Shown here: positions 1-8,470 of the stretch, piece by piece
Position numbering within the stretch: position 1 is the stretch's first letter
Layout of the letters: each line of letters opens with the position of its first letter
Assembly: GCA_903772945.1 (NCBI GenBank)
Contig: CAICTM010001857.1
Span: 1-21,472 of the forward strand
Source of the DNA: Seminavis robusta
Lineage: Eukaryota > Bacillariophyta > Bacillariophyceae > Naviculales > Naviculaceae
Direction: 5' to 3'
Length of the DNA: 21,472 bases
Notes under the pieces: model-generated
The model's database searches: none
The model's input: the letters and a program-made list of their open reading frames with translations, nothing else
What the model was told of the DNA's origin: nothing
Position numbers and translations under genes: made by a program

Positions 1-93
1 CTCCAATGACTATTCGCGAAGGACTACGTCATGAGTCGAACTCAAACCCTATCTAGGATCGAGTCGCGAATAAGGCTAAGAGCCGTGTATTGC

Positions 94-707
94 ACTGCCA
101 TCCCATGGTCCATAGGATTCAATGAGGGATGGCTTTCGAATCTGCACCGGAGATGACAGGCTTGAGTGAGGCTGCGACCGATTCGATTCGAATAATTAAA
201 ACAACTCACCTGTTGATGGCCGAGATCTGACTGCCTGCCCATGGTCCATAGAAATGAATAAGGGATGCTGGCTTTCAGTTATGCACCTTCAACAGACACT
301 CTTGATTAGTAAAGGCTTACCTCGAATCGACCGATTGGATACAGCACTCACCATTGTTGCCGGCCAAGCTTGCACTTCTCTCCTGATTGCCATAGGAATT
401 CAATGAGGGAGAGAAGTCAGTGCTGTACCTTCAATAAGACACTTACTTGTTGATAGAGGTGCGATTCGATTTGATTGGATTCGATTCATTCATCCATTTA
501 ACCTTAACCTTAGTAACTTCAACGGTTCCTTTATCCACGAATCGATCTATTTTTATCGAACGAGAACCTGTTACTTATGGATACACATGACCGTTGATTC
601 TGCAACTGAAGTGCCGGTACTCTAATTTACACAGTAAACGCCGGCAAATCGATTTTGGAGTGCAACTGAGGGGGAAACCAAAAGGAGCGTGGTCTGGGAG
701 ACCAAAC
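94..707. repeat. Long direct repeat, copy D1 (without the TTAA insertions)
   Basis: This ~600-bp block is repeated in the same orientation at 7629-8222, with scattered substitutions and indels. Shared landmarks are the CCATGGTCCATAGGATTCAA segment, the AACAACTCACCTGTTGA segment, the TTCTCTCC/GGGAGAGAA inverted pair and the final GCAACTGAGGGGG. Inside it are three diverged modules (about 97-133, 233-272 and 374-417) built on a hairpin with a conserved loop. At 678-690 the sequence reads CCAAAAGGAGCG. In copy D2 the matching position reads CCTTAA and is interrupted by transposons, and GGAGCG reappears at 21395. D1 therefore serves as an empty-site reference. Its ends lack TG...CA and no target duplication was seen, so it is not called an LTR. 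No intact gene is present. Confidence 0.8.
97..417. other. Three constant-loop, variable-stem hairpin modules in D1
   Basis: Module A (97-133) pairs GCCATCCC with GGGATGGC around a 21-nt loop. Module C (374-417) pairs ACTTCTCTCC with GGAGAGAAGT around a loop sharing CATAGG...ATTCAATGA with A. Module B (233-272) has GCCTGCCC opposite a GGGATG...GGC arm that is broken in this copy and nearly intact in D2 (7785-7821). Loops resemble each other between modules while stems do not, yet each stem is self-complementary. On the minus strand the modules also look like short exons, with YAG before them and GTGAGT after. Whether they act as RNA structures or exons is unknown. Confidence 0.55.
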
Positions 708-756
708 AGGATATTCGGTTTTTTTCAGCGTTCGTCTCTTGATTCCTTAGTTCCAG

Positions 757-1373
757 CTCCCTACACTCTGTTACCTCACATTGGATCATTATGACGAATA
801 CATGCACAACCGAATATTGTCAATACAGCCATTGTAGCCAGCTGCCGTACAGTTACATCGGCGACAGTGGCAACTGTACCGAACACACTCAGGTTCGGCT
901 TTGCTTGCTACACTCCGGTACAAGTACCTCATATTGGATCCTTATGACGAATACATGCACAACCGAATATTGTCAATCCAGCAAAATCAATACATTGTAG
1001 CCGGCTGACGTATAGTTACACCGGCGACAGTCAGTGGCAACAGTACCGAACACACTCAGGTTCGGCTTTGTTCCCTACACTCCCGGTACAAGTACCTCAT
1101 ATTGGATCCTTATGACGAATACATGCACAACCAAATATGTCAATCCAGCATGTAGCCGGCTGCGTATAGTTAACCGGCGACGTGGCAACAGTACCGAACA
1201 CACTCAGGTTCGGCTTTGTTCCTACACTCCAGTACAGTACCTCAGTATTGGATCCTTATGACGAATACATGCACAACTGAATATTGTCAACCAGCCATTG
1301 TAGCCGGCTGCCTAAGTTACATCGGCAACATGGCAACAGTACCAAACACACTCAGGTTCGCTTTGTCGCTACC
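757..1373. repeat. Tandem array T1, about four units of ~153 bp
   Basis: Units are recognised by ATGACGAATACATGCACAAC at 791, 944, 1112 and 1258, giving spacings of 153, 168 and 146 bp. Each unit contains the inverted pair CCGAAC...GTTCGG, and most contain GGTACAAGTACC. The same unit recurs twice at 6786-7090. In the least disturbed pairs the period is exactly 153 bp and one frame stays open across the junction, giving a 51-residue Cys-containing repeat. Indels break that frame in the other units, so a coding origin is possible but unproven. No intact gene is present. Confidence 0.85.
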
Positions 1374-2172
1374 AATAAGTTTCTTGAAGGTTCAGTCCAG
1401 TACTGAAGTATGGACTGGACCTCGCTGAACACTTCCTCAGGTACAGCGTAGTCAGGCAGTTCAGGGAGCCTTGTCGTGCCTCAGGAGTGTTCCAACACCT
1501 CCAGTAGGCACCAAACCAAGGACTTGGCCTGTCAGTCAGACAGGAGGGCCAGCAGAGCTCTCTGCTGGGCCTTTTGGGCCAGCTCTCCTCAGGAGCTGGG
1601 GCCTTCGTTATTCAATCGTGCAGTGCAGTCTGGAACAGTACTATCTCCTACCTCCTACTGCTTCTCCCGCCTCAACAGGATTGTATCAACTGCTGCGGTA
1701 TCAAGGGGCTACAAGCTAATCGGATCGGTCTCAATCTTTCGTACTATTTTCTTAACTATGGTAGAAAGGACGATCCTTTCTTGCTGCTTTGGCTGGAGAT
1801 AAGCCAGCTGCGGGTGCTGGAGCTGTAGGCCAGCATGCTGTTGGAGCTATCTCTGACGGGACCAGAGCTCTCGCTCCTAAAAGTTATCGCTCCCCACGAG
1901 TGCGTATGGATCCGCTCTCATGGGAATGCCACGATATACGATTAGTTACTAACTACTACAATACATACTCTCCCCATGAACGGAACATTCATGGGCCACT
2001 CGCATCGGCTGCTAGTGGAAACAATGTGAGATTGGAGATCTCACAAGTGGAGGGACTTGCATGGTTGGTCGTTGCTGACCAAAGGTAGGCGCAAAGGATT
2101 GCGTGCTCATCAGCATGCCAGACTCGGTAGGTGCCGGCGGTGCTGGTGCTATCATAGCTGTTGTTTGTTTTT
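1374..2172. repeat. Hairpin-rich repeat block R, copy 1
   Basis: A ~800-bp block starting at ATAAGTTTCTTGAAGGTTCA, with copies at 5442-6222 and 6265-6785. It holds many short-loop inverted repeats: CCTGTC/GACAGG (1528-1544), GGCCAGCAGAG with its complement (1547-1572), CCAGCTC/GAGCTGG (1579-1599), AGAAAGGA/TCCTTTCT (1763-1781), CCCATGAA/TTCATGGG (1973-1995), TGTGAGAT/ATCTCACA (2025-2045), TTGGTC/GACCAA (2065-2082) and CGCAA/TTGCG (2090-2103). Open frames crossing it (for example 1476-1802) are not kept in register between copies, because one-base indels separate them. They are treated as non-coding. Confidence 0.85.
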
Positions 2173-3126
2173 TCATATGTAGACAAATATTCGTGGCTTT
2201 GCCACAGGCCGAATTCACGGTGGCAAGCTCTCAGTGGGCGGCCTTCTTGCCCCGCATCATGTCCCTTGACGGATGGATGGATGGGCTGTACCAGACAGGG
2301 ACGTAGTCTAGTTGCCGTCCGAAAATCCAGGGGCGTCACCGGGATTGGACCATTGCCATGCACAATGCATGTCAGCCAGTTTGGGTAGAAGCATGGTGGC
2401 GGTCGGCTTCTGGGAAGGCGGCACCATGGCAGTCAGCTCCGGGTAGGAGACACCAAAGCTGCTCGGTCAAAGGTGCTTGCTGTGGTTGCTCCCATGGATT
2501 CCACCAAGAGCAGAGGGTATCTGCTTGGTGGGCCTCCTGGCAAATGGACTGGTGATGGTTGGACCAAGGCTGGTCTATCCAAAGACAACGGCACTCATTG
2601 GGTACGAGTCTTGTGGCATTGGCTGTGCCATAGGTTGGTGGTTTTGTGGGAACCAGGCTGGGACCTTGGGTGTCACTGTGGGTGATGGACCACTAGGTCT
2701 CCTCCAATGTTGGTTGTGGTGGACCCTTGTGTGCTCTGTGCTTGGAGCAGGTTGCTTGGGGTCACCACTGTGTGAGTCTGCTCATTGTGCTCTTGGTTGT
2801 AGAGCTACTGAGTGGGAGCCACACTGGTCTATTTGGTTGTGCAACTGGGATGTTGTTGGCCCGCTCGGAAGCGGTTGCTTCTGGCTGGAGGTTTTGCCAT
2901 CATGATCTCCCCAGGTTGGATGACTACTAGGCTGGCAAGCTCGATACTCCCCATCATCCAACGATGGATGGGCACCAGCGAGGGCATTCAAGGGTGTGGC
3001 ACTGGGCAGCTGGTGGCTCGTAGCTGGGACACGCAGGGGTCGTGTGACAGGCAACTCCCACAAGCTAGCTTGGGAGATGGAGCCGTGGCTACATTGGTGG
3101 GCAGCTGTTTGGTGGCCAAGAGGGCA
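2173..3126. other. G/T-rich stretch without a recognisable gene
   Basis: The plus strand is rich in TGG, GGT and TTG words and runs into the minus-strand frame at 3127-4089. Short hairpins occur, for example GTGGC-TTT-GCCAC near 2194, CATGCA-CAA-TGCATG near 2358 and TGGCA...TGCCA near 2616. Open frames exist on both strands, such as 2477-2905 on the plus strand. They overlap in several registers and show no recognisable domain, which fits composition rather than coding. Confidence 0.4.
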
Positions 3127-4089
3127 TCAGTCAGTCGTTGCTGATGGCAGTGGCATCTTGCTTGGAACGAGTAGCCCTGCTGTGCTGCTGCTTCTTTGGC
3201 TGTGGAGCCGTTGGGTACCAATAGCGCTGTCACCATTCGGCTTGTGGACGCCATCAGCCTGCCCATGGCTGCAGTGAGTGGCATTGGTCTCCCCATGAAC
3301 TGATGGTGTCAAAGCAGGTGAAGGTGCTGTGACAGGTGGCCTAGCAGCTACCAGACCAAGGCGTCCAGTTGAGCTGTCAGTTGGTCCTTCAGGCGATGAA
3401 CTGGGCTTCCATCTTTTCGTTTGAAGGTTTCGTGTGTCAGCTCTCATGTCTTGCTTGAATGATTCGTGATAAGCTCTCATGAGGTCGAGTTGTCGAGCAA
3501 CGGTGACCTGTTGCTGTTGAAAGCGGATCAGCATGTCTTCCATGGCTGGGTTATAGATGAGGTCTGGGTGACAACTGGGAGCTGTTGGGACAGCTCTGAA
3601 TCTCCCATCACCCAGCTGGTGGTGGTCCTACCGTAGGCCATGGGTGCGGCCTCTTCTCAAGGATGTTGAAGGGTGATGTGTATGCGTCTGGTGGGACACT
3701 GTTGACACAGGTGGTGCCGGTTGTCTTCTCAAGAATGTCAAAACGGATTTGTATTCATCTGGTGGTGGCACTGGTGGCTGTTGTCTCGATCCGGTGGCGT
3801 AGGCTAGGTTGCTGTTGCCATTCCATCGTGGTGTGTGAGGCGGCACAGGTGTAGCTACCTTGGACTTGTTGGGGACCCGAGTAGACGTAGTGCCAGCCAC
3901 GGTCGGAGTAGCAGGGGCATAAGGGTCACTCACATCGCTGATGACACCGTAGAAAACATGGTGCCTCTTGTTATGACAAAGAAGAGGTGTACTGCTGTAC
4001 CGGTGGAAGCACTGTTTTTCAGCTCTTGTAGCGTAAATAAGGCGACTCAACTTACTTTGGAAACCACAAAGATACTTCTTGGGACCTTG
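3127..4089 (-). pseudogene. Long minus-strand reading frame broken by one TAG (unknown protein)
   Basis: Reading leftward from 4089, one frame stays open to the TGA at about 3127, except for a single TAG at 3628-3630. That is about 320 codons. The first part contains a short Cys/His-bearing segment (YLCGF, then LCHNKRHH) followed by a Pro/Thr-rich stretch with PHTPRWNGNSNLAYATG. The second part, downstream of the stop, starts MEDMLIRFQQQQ, looks helical and Gln-rich, and ends in a Ser/Thr/Pro-rich tail. This layout resembles a retroelement gag-type or low-complexity nuclear protein, but no family is recognised. The stop may be a real mutation or a sequence error. No ATG is evident at the 5' end, and AAAGTAAGT near 4055 could be a splice donor. 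It lies between repeat blocks R1 and R2 and may belong to the same composite element. Confidence 0.4.
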
Positions 4090-4408
4090 CTAGGGTCTAG
4101 GAAATTCAATTTGTGGTAATTGAATAAGGTAGCCTGTGTACAAGCTTTGAACCTGTTTCCTGAATTGCTCTGGTGCTGGGAATTGCCTTGGTTTGGTGCT
4201 TTTGCACTGTGGAAGCTAGCTTACTGGGACCAATGAATCTCCCCACAAAAGCTCCCAAATCCAAGTGTGAGCTACCCACTGACTAAACAAAGAGATGGCG
4301 GATGCACTGGTAACAATTCAGCCAAGCGAATTGACCCGTGGTTGCCTCGAGATGCCCGAGTTACCTTCGTGGTGGCTGGTGGCTTCAAACGGAGTGGAGA
4401 TCGCGATT
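4090..4408. other. No gene seen
   Basis: No extended frame, RNA gene or strong repeat is visible on either strand in this stretch. It separates two minus-strand frames and could hold an intron or simply be decayed sequence. Confidence 0.4.
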
Positions 4409-5119
4409 TCAATGACTCGACGTGTAAATCGGTTGAAATTGTGAGCGCAAAGCGATTACCTGGATGAGCCTGCTTTCAGAACGGAGAACTTTGACGTTTA
4501 AGCGCAAAACCGGTACGGGGAACATTGTCGTATAAGTCTTCGGCAAATCCGTGGCTGGAAAAGATTCCAGGATCGAAAAGAACTCGTGATACTGACTCAG
4601 TGCAACCGATAAGTACCGAAATGACGGGTTTTGATTGGCTGATCGGCTTGTTCCGTGTAAGTTCCTAAAGTCGTGAAAGTGGATGGAAATCGTGACCCTC
4701 GAAAACTGCACGGACGTTTTGATTGGCTGAGCGGCTTTCGAAAAGAAGGTCTATTTGTTCCAGATGTTCCGTGGGTCGCTGAATCCAGTACAGGACAGAA
4801 ACTCTGACCCTTGAAACTGCACGGGTGATTGAAGGATAAGCCTCGAAACACCGAATAAATCTGATCTGCTCCGTGACTCGCTGGAAGCGATAAGCCCGTA
4901 TGCCCAGAGATAAGCCTCGATCACGGTATAAACAGCAGTTGCTTCTTCGGACGCAAAAGACTTGTTACAGTAGCCAAAAACGGTGCACGCCAATAAGTCT
5001 CGTGTGCACTCGAGACTCCAGGTGTTCGGAACCGGACCAGTCAAGAACTCCTTCTTCTTTCGAGCGAATTGAATTGGGTGCTTTTCGTCGTGTTGACCTG
5101 AAGCCTCGAGTGCTGTCAA
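4409..5119 (-). pseudogene. Minus-strand open stretch with one TAG (unknown)
   Basis: One minus-strand frame runs from 5119 to 4409, about 237 codons, interrupted only by a TAG around 4751. The first 122 codons begin MTALEASGQHDEKH and contain several Cys residues. The continuation is Ser/Arg-rich. Part of the open frame overlaps two imperfect tandem units (4633-4826) whose translations resemble each other (a VQF...D/RN pattern), so it is partly repeat-derived. It lies upstream of, and codirectional with, the minus-strand frame at 4089-3127, so the two could be remnants of one gene. No family is recognised and coding potential is doubtful. Confidence 0.25.
4633..4826. repeat. Two imperfect tandem units (~88 and ~106 bp)
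   Basis: Both units start GATTGGCTGA-CGGCTT, pass through TTCCGTG and end near GACCC(T)TCGAAAACTGCACGG. The second carries an extra ~18 bp near its start. A third start (GATTGAAGG at 4827) is followed by related GATAAGCCTCGA motifs near 4838 and 4910. Confidence 0.6.
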
Positions 5120-5441
5120 GTCAATAGCGTTGTGTCAATGAGCTTGGTAATGTAGGTCTTTTCGAAGGCAATGGGCTATGTGTTCTTGGCCTTGTAGGTT
5201 GGTGGGATGGCCAAGTCAAAGGTTCCTTCACTGTGGTGGTGGCTGGAACTATCAAAATTGACCAGAAGGATGACTTAGGAGTTCAAAGTGGACCTGAAAT
5301 CAACACCAAATGTCAGTGAAATCCAATGAATTCAATTGTAGCTGTTGCACTGATTGTTGTATTTCGAAGAGATCCTTTTCTCGTCAAGGAGGTCTCTTCT
5401 TCCTTAAGAACTGCCTGCAAATCTATTGTTCTGTTAATCCC
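5120..5441. other. No gene seen
   Basis: G/T-rich sequence leading into repeat block R2. No convincing frame, RNA gene or repeat was found. Confidence 0.4.
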
Positions 5442-6222
5442 ATAAGTTTCTTGAAGGTTCATTCCATACCAAGTAGTGGACTGGATCTCGCTGAAACCCT
5501 TCCTCAGGACAGCGGTAGTCAGGCAGTTCAGGGAGCCTTGTCGTGCCTCAGGAGTGTTCCAACACCTCCATAGGCACCAAACCAAGGACTGGCCCTGTCA
5601 GTCAGACAGGAGGGCCAGCAGACTCTCTGCTGGCCCTTTTGGGCCAGCTCCTCAGGAGCTGGGGGCCTTCGTTATTCAATCGTGCAGTGGCAGTCTGGGA
5701 ACAGTACTATCTCCTACCTCCTACTGCTTCTCCCGGCCTCAACAGGATATGGTATCAACTGCTGCGGTATCAAAGGGCTACAAGCTAATCAGGATCTTCT
5801 CAATCTTTCGTACTATTTCTTAACTATGAGGAAAGGACGATCCTTTCTGTCTGCTTTGCTGGAGATAACCAGCTGGGGTGCTGGACTGTAGGCCAGCATA
5901 GCTGTTGGAGCTATCTCTGACGGGACAGAGCTCTCGCTCCTAGATTTATCGCTCCCCACGAGTGCGTATGGATCCGCTCTCATGGGTTGCCACATTACGA
6001 TTAGCTAACTACTACTACTACAAACTCTCCCCATGAATGGAACATCCATGGGCCACTCGCATCACTGCTAGTGGAAACACAATGTGAGATCTGGATCTCA
6101 CAAGTGGAGGACTTGTATGGTTAGCAGGGACGCGACCAAAGGAGGCAAAGGGGTTGCCTGCTTCATCAGCATGGCCAGACTAGGTAGGGGGTCCGTGTGT
6201 TGCATTACTGCTGTTTGTTTGA
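5442..6222. repeat. Hairpin-rich repeat block R, copy 2
   Basis: This is a nearly full-length copy of the block at 1374-2172, entered through CTGTTAATCCCATAAG. It differs from copy 1 by substitutions and many one-base indels. Several hairpins stay paired despite sequence change. CGCAA/TTGCG of copy 1 is GGCAA/TTGCC here (6144-6158). TGTGAGAT/ATCTCACA is extended to TGTGAGATC/GATCTCACA (6083-6102). Open frames within it do not match copy 1 and are not called genes. Confidence 0.85.
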
Positions 6223-6264
6223 AACACCTCTTTGGTGTGCACTCTTGCAAAGGACTGTTAATCC

Positions 6265-6785
6265 ATAAGTTTCTTGAAGGTTCAGTTCCAATACCCAAGT
6301 AGTGGACTGGATCTCGCTGAAACCCTTCCTCAGGGACAGCGGTAGTCAGGCAGTTCAGGGAGCCTTGTCGTGCCTCAGGAGGTTTCCAACACCTCCAGTA
6401 GGCACCAAACAAGGACTTGGCCCTGTCATCAGACAGGAGGCCAGCAGAGCTCTCTGCTGGCCCTTTGGCCAGCTCTCCTCAGGAGCTGGGCCTTCGTTAT
6501 TCAATCGTGCAGTGGCAGTCTGGGAACAGTACTATCTCTACCTCCTACTCTTCTCCCGGCCTCAACAGGATTGGTATCAACTGCTGCGGTATCAAAGGGG
6601 CTACAAGCTAATCAGGATCGGTCTCAATCTTTCGTACTATTTTCTTAACTATGGTAGAAAGGACGATCCTTTCTTGCTGCTTTGGCTGGAGATAAGCCAG
6701 CTGCGGGTGCTGGAGCTGTAGGCCAGCATAGCTGTTGGAGCTATCTCTGACGGGATCCAGAGCTCTCGCTCCTAAAAGTTATCGG
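6265..6785. repeat. Hairpin-rich repeat block R, copy 3 (3'-truncated)
   Basis: It shares the first ~520 bp of the block, from ATAAGTTTCTTGAAGG to CTCCTAAAAGTTATCG, and then switches directly into the ~153-bp tandem unit at 6786. Copy 2 and copy 3 share the lead-in TGTTAATCC, so R2 and R3 are tandem copies separated by ~40 bp. The frame 6302-6721 is open but is not conserved with the other copies. Confidence 0.85.
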
Positions 6786-7090
6786 CTACACTCCGGTACA
6801 AGTACCTCGTATTGGATCCTTATGTCGAGTACATGCACAACCGAAGATTGTCAATCCAGCCATTGTAGCCGGCTGCCGTATAGTTACATCGGCAACAGTG
6901 GCAATAGTACCGAACACACTCAGGTTCGGCTTTGTTCGCTACACTCCGGTACAAGTACCTCGTATTGGATCCTTATGACGAATACATGCACAACCAAAAT
7001 ATTGTCAATCCAGCCATTGTAGCCGGCTGCCGTATAGTTACACCGGCGACAGTGGCAACAGTACCGAACACACTCAGGTTCGGCTTTGCT
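6786..7090. repeat. Tandem array T2, two units of 153 bp
   Basis: Two units start at ATG...ACATGCACAACC positions 6822 and 6975, exactly 153 bp apart. They have the same GGTACAAGTACC and CCGAAC...GTTCGG inverted pairs as the array at 757-1373. Presence at both ends of the R-block mosaic suggests the whole 757-7090 region was assembled by duplication. Confidence 0.85.
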
Positions 7091-7479
7091 CATAAGGTGT
7101 CTACTATCTAATGAAAGGAGTGGTCTATTGGTCGGTAATCGATGATCTATTATCTTACGACTTATTTATCTATCTTTATCGTACGAAAGAAGCAAGTCAT
7201 TCGCCCGAGGACTTGTGCATACAGGAAAGTGACACATGAATCACCACCAAAACACTAGGAAATAACACTGGAGGGATGAATCCAGCAGTAGGATCCACTC
7301 TCCTCTGTGCATACGAGTGTTGTCGTGTAGCCTCCTCCTGTAGCCATTCAATGACGCGACGACGATCTTCTCCGTGCGTTCATGCTGTTGATAGGGCTGG
7401 AGTTAATAAAACAGAGCCTCCTCTGTAGTACCGGTAGCCTCCTCTCTTGTTGTTATCTCGAGGGATCGTTCGTTCGTTT
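7091..7479. other. No gene seen
   Basis: An AT-richer spacer with GTACGA/TCGTAC words. An open plus-strand frame at 7382-7660 runs antisense to the better supported exon-like modules and repeat matches, and is not called. Confidence 0.4.
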
Positions 7480-7557
7480 GACAATGGGATTTCCTTGGCC
7501 GTCGGCAGTGCAACAGAGAAAACAACAACTAGATATGAGTTTTGTTCTCTGTGCTGA
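7480..7557 (-). repeat. Dispersed repeat shared with 9914-9990 (opposite orientation)
   Basis: On the minus strand this segment reads CAGCACAGA.AACAA, then CATATCTA.TTGTTGTTTTCTC, then GACGGCCA..GAAATCCCATTGTC. The plus strand at 9914-9990 carries the same ~77-bp series with about a dozen differences. The match links the D2 region to the element inserted in the transposase gene. Confidence 0.7.
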
Positions 7558-8000
7558 ACTGCAGACGACCAGAGACTTACCCTTGTTTTCCAAATTGCAC
7601 CAACTTGGCTGTCATGGGCCTAGAACTGACTGCCATCCCATGGTCCATAGGATTCAATGAGGGATGGCTTTCGAATCTACACCGGAGAAGGTCGGCTTGA
7701 GTGAGGCTTGGATAACAGAGATATTAAAACCGATTCGATTCAAATAATTAAAACAACTCACCTGTTGACGGCCGAGAACTGACTGCCTGCCCATGGTTCA
7801 TCGAAATGAATGAGGGATGGCTTTCGCATCTACACCTTCAATATCACTCTTGATAATAGACTTACCTTGTACCGTACCAGTCGCTCGATCGATCGATTCA
7901 ACCAAGGCCGATTGGATAAAGCACTCACCATTGTTGCCAGTCAAGCTTGGATTTCTCTCCTGTTTGCCATAAAAATTCAATGAGGGAGAGAAGTCAGTGC
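7558..8000 (-). other. Exon-like modules on the minus strand of D2
   Basis: Reading the minus strand, three related segments are each preceded by a GGTG(C/T)AG acceptor-like sequence and followed by GTGAGT or GTAAGT. They end near AACAATG|GTGAGT (about 7929), GTCAACAG|GTGAGT (about 7771) and ACAAGG|GTAAGT (about 7577). Translations share a pattern such as SHPSLNPMDHG, SPSLNFYG and RKPSLI. Implied introns are only ~95-100 nt. No complete gene can be built, and the same segments form the hairpin modules described for D1. A repeated-exon gene remnant is one reading and a purely structural repeat is the other. Confidence 0.3.
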
Positions 8001-8222
8001 TGCACCTTCAATAATGGACTTGCGACGAAGCATCGGCAGCCTTAACCTTAGCAACTTCAATGGTTCTTTTGATCCACGAATCGATCTAAATCTTTCGAAA
8101 GAGAACCTATTACTTAACGATACACATGACCGTTGATTCTGCAACTGAAGTGCGGCTACTCTATTTTACACAGTAAACGCCGGCAAATCGATTTCAGAGC
8201 GCAACTGAGGGGGTAACCTTAA
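7629..8222. repeat. Long direct repeat, copy D2 (interrupted by the TTAA transposon)
   Basis: Second copy of the block at 94-707, ending GAGGGGGTAACC-TTAA at the left end of the large transposon. The three hairpin modules are at 7632-7668, 7785-7821 and 7951-7994. In the last, one stem position has become T opposite G, which still pairs in RNA. The missing 3' end of D2 (GGAGCG and what follows) reappears at 21395, beyond the inserted elements. Confidence 0.8.
8219..8222. repeat. TTAA target-site duplication, left
   Basis: TTAA lies immediately outside the left inverted repeat. The other copy is at 20594-20597. A 4-bp TTAA duplication is typical of Kolobok and piggyBac superfamily transposons. 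Confidence 0.75.
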
Positions 8223-8250
8223 GGTGGTGGGCCATTCGTAGTAAGCCAGC
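8223..8250 (+). repeat. Left terminal inverted repeat
   Basis: 28 bp beginning GGTGGTGGGCC and ending GTAAGCCAGC, identical to the reverse complement of 20566-20593. Its skeleton (GGTGG...GTAAGCCAGC / GGTGG...ATAAGCCAGC) is shared with the ends of the smaller elements at 20601-21390 and 21423. Confidence 0.9.
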
Positions 8251-8470
8251 AGTAGTTTGTGAATGTAATGTCGTTGGAAATGAAACGTATCTTTTGCTTA
8301 TAACGGAATCTGGAATCTTGGAAGCACGCAATCTCACCGGATTGAGGTTCGCGAGTAGTTCAAGCCAAAATCCCATGTTGTAAGATCCCTCGCACACCTA
8401 TTCTAGCTTCGTTCATAAGTCTTCCATACATGTGAGAGCCTGTCGACCCTCGTGCTAGCGCCAAATTTCC
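8251..8470. other. Transposon 5' non-coding region
   Basis: Lies between the left inverted repeat and the first transposase-like codons. It should contain the transposase promoter, but no clear TATA or initiator was identified. Confidence 0.4.

Noticed and set aside
757..1373. CRISPR array or satellite in the 153-bp repeats
   Set aside because: Units are long and contiguous with no unique spacers, and the context is eukaryotic. It is a short tandem array.
1476..1802. Plus-strand gene in repeat block R1 (also 5476-5823 and 6302-6721)
   Set aside because: The three homologous DNA copies are open in different registers because of one-base indels, so the protein is not conserved.
2477..2905. 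142-codon plus-strand frame
   Set aside because: It is Trp/Gly/Cys/Leu-rich from G/T-rich composition, overlaps other open frames on both strands and has no recognisable domain.
94..8222. D1 and D2 as LTRs of a retrotransposon spanning 94-8222
   Set aside because: The repeats lack TG...CA ends, show no flanking duplication, have many substitutions, and enclose no reverse transcriptase. A duplicated repeat block is the safer call.
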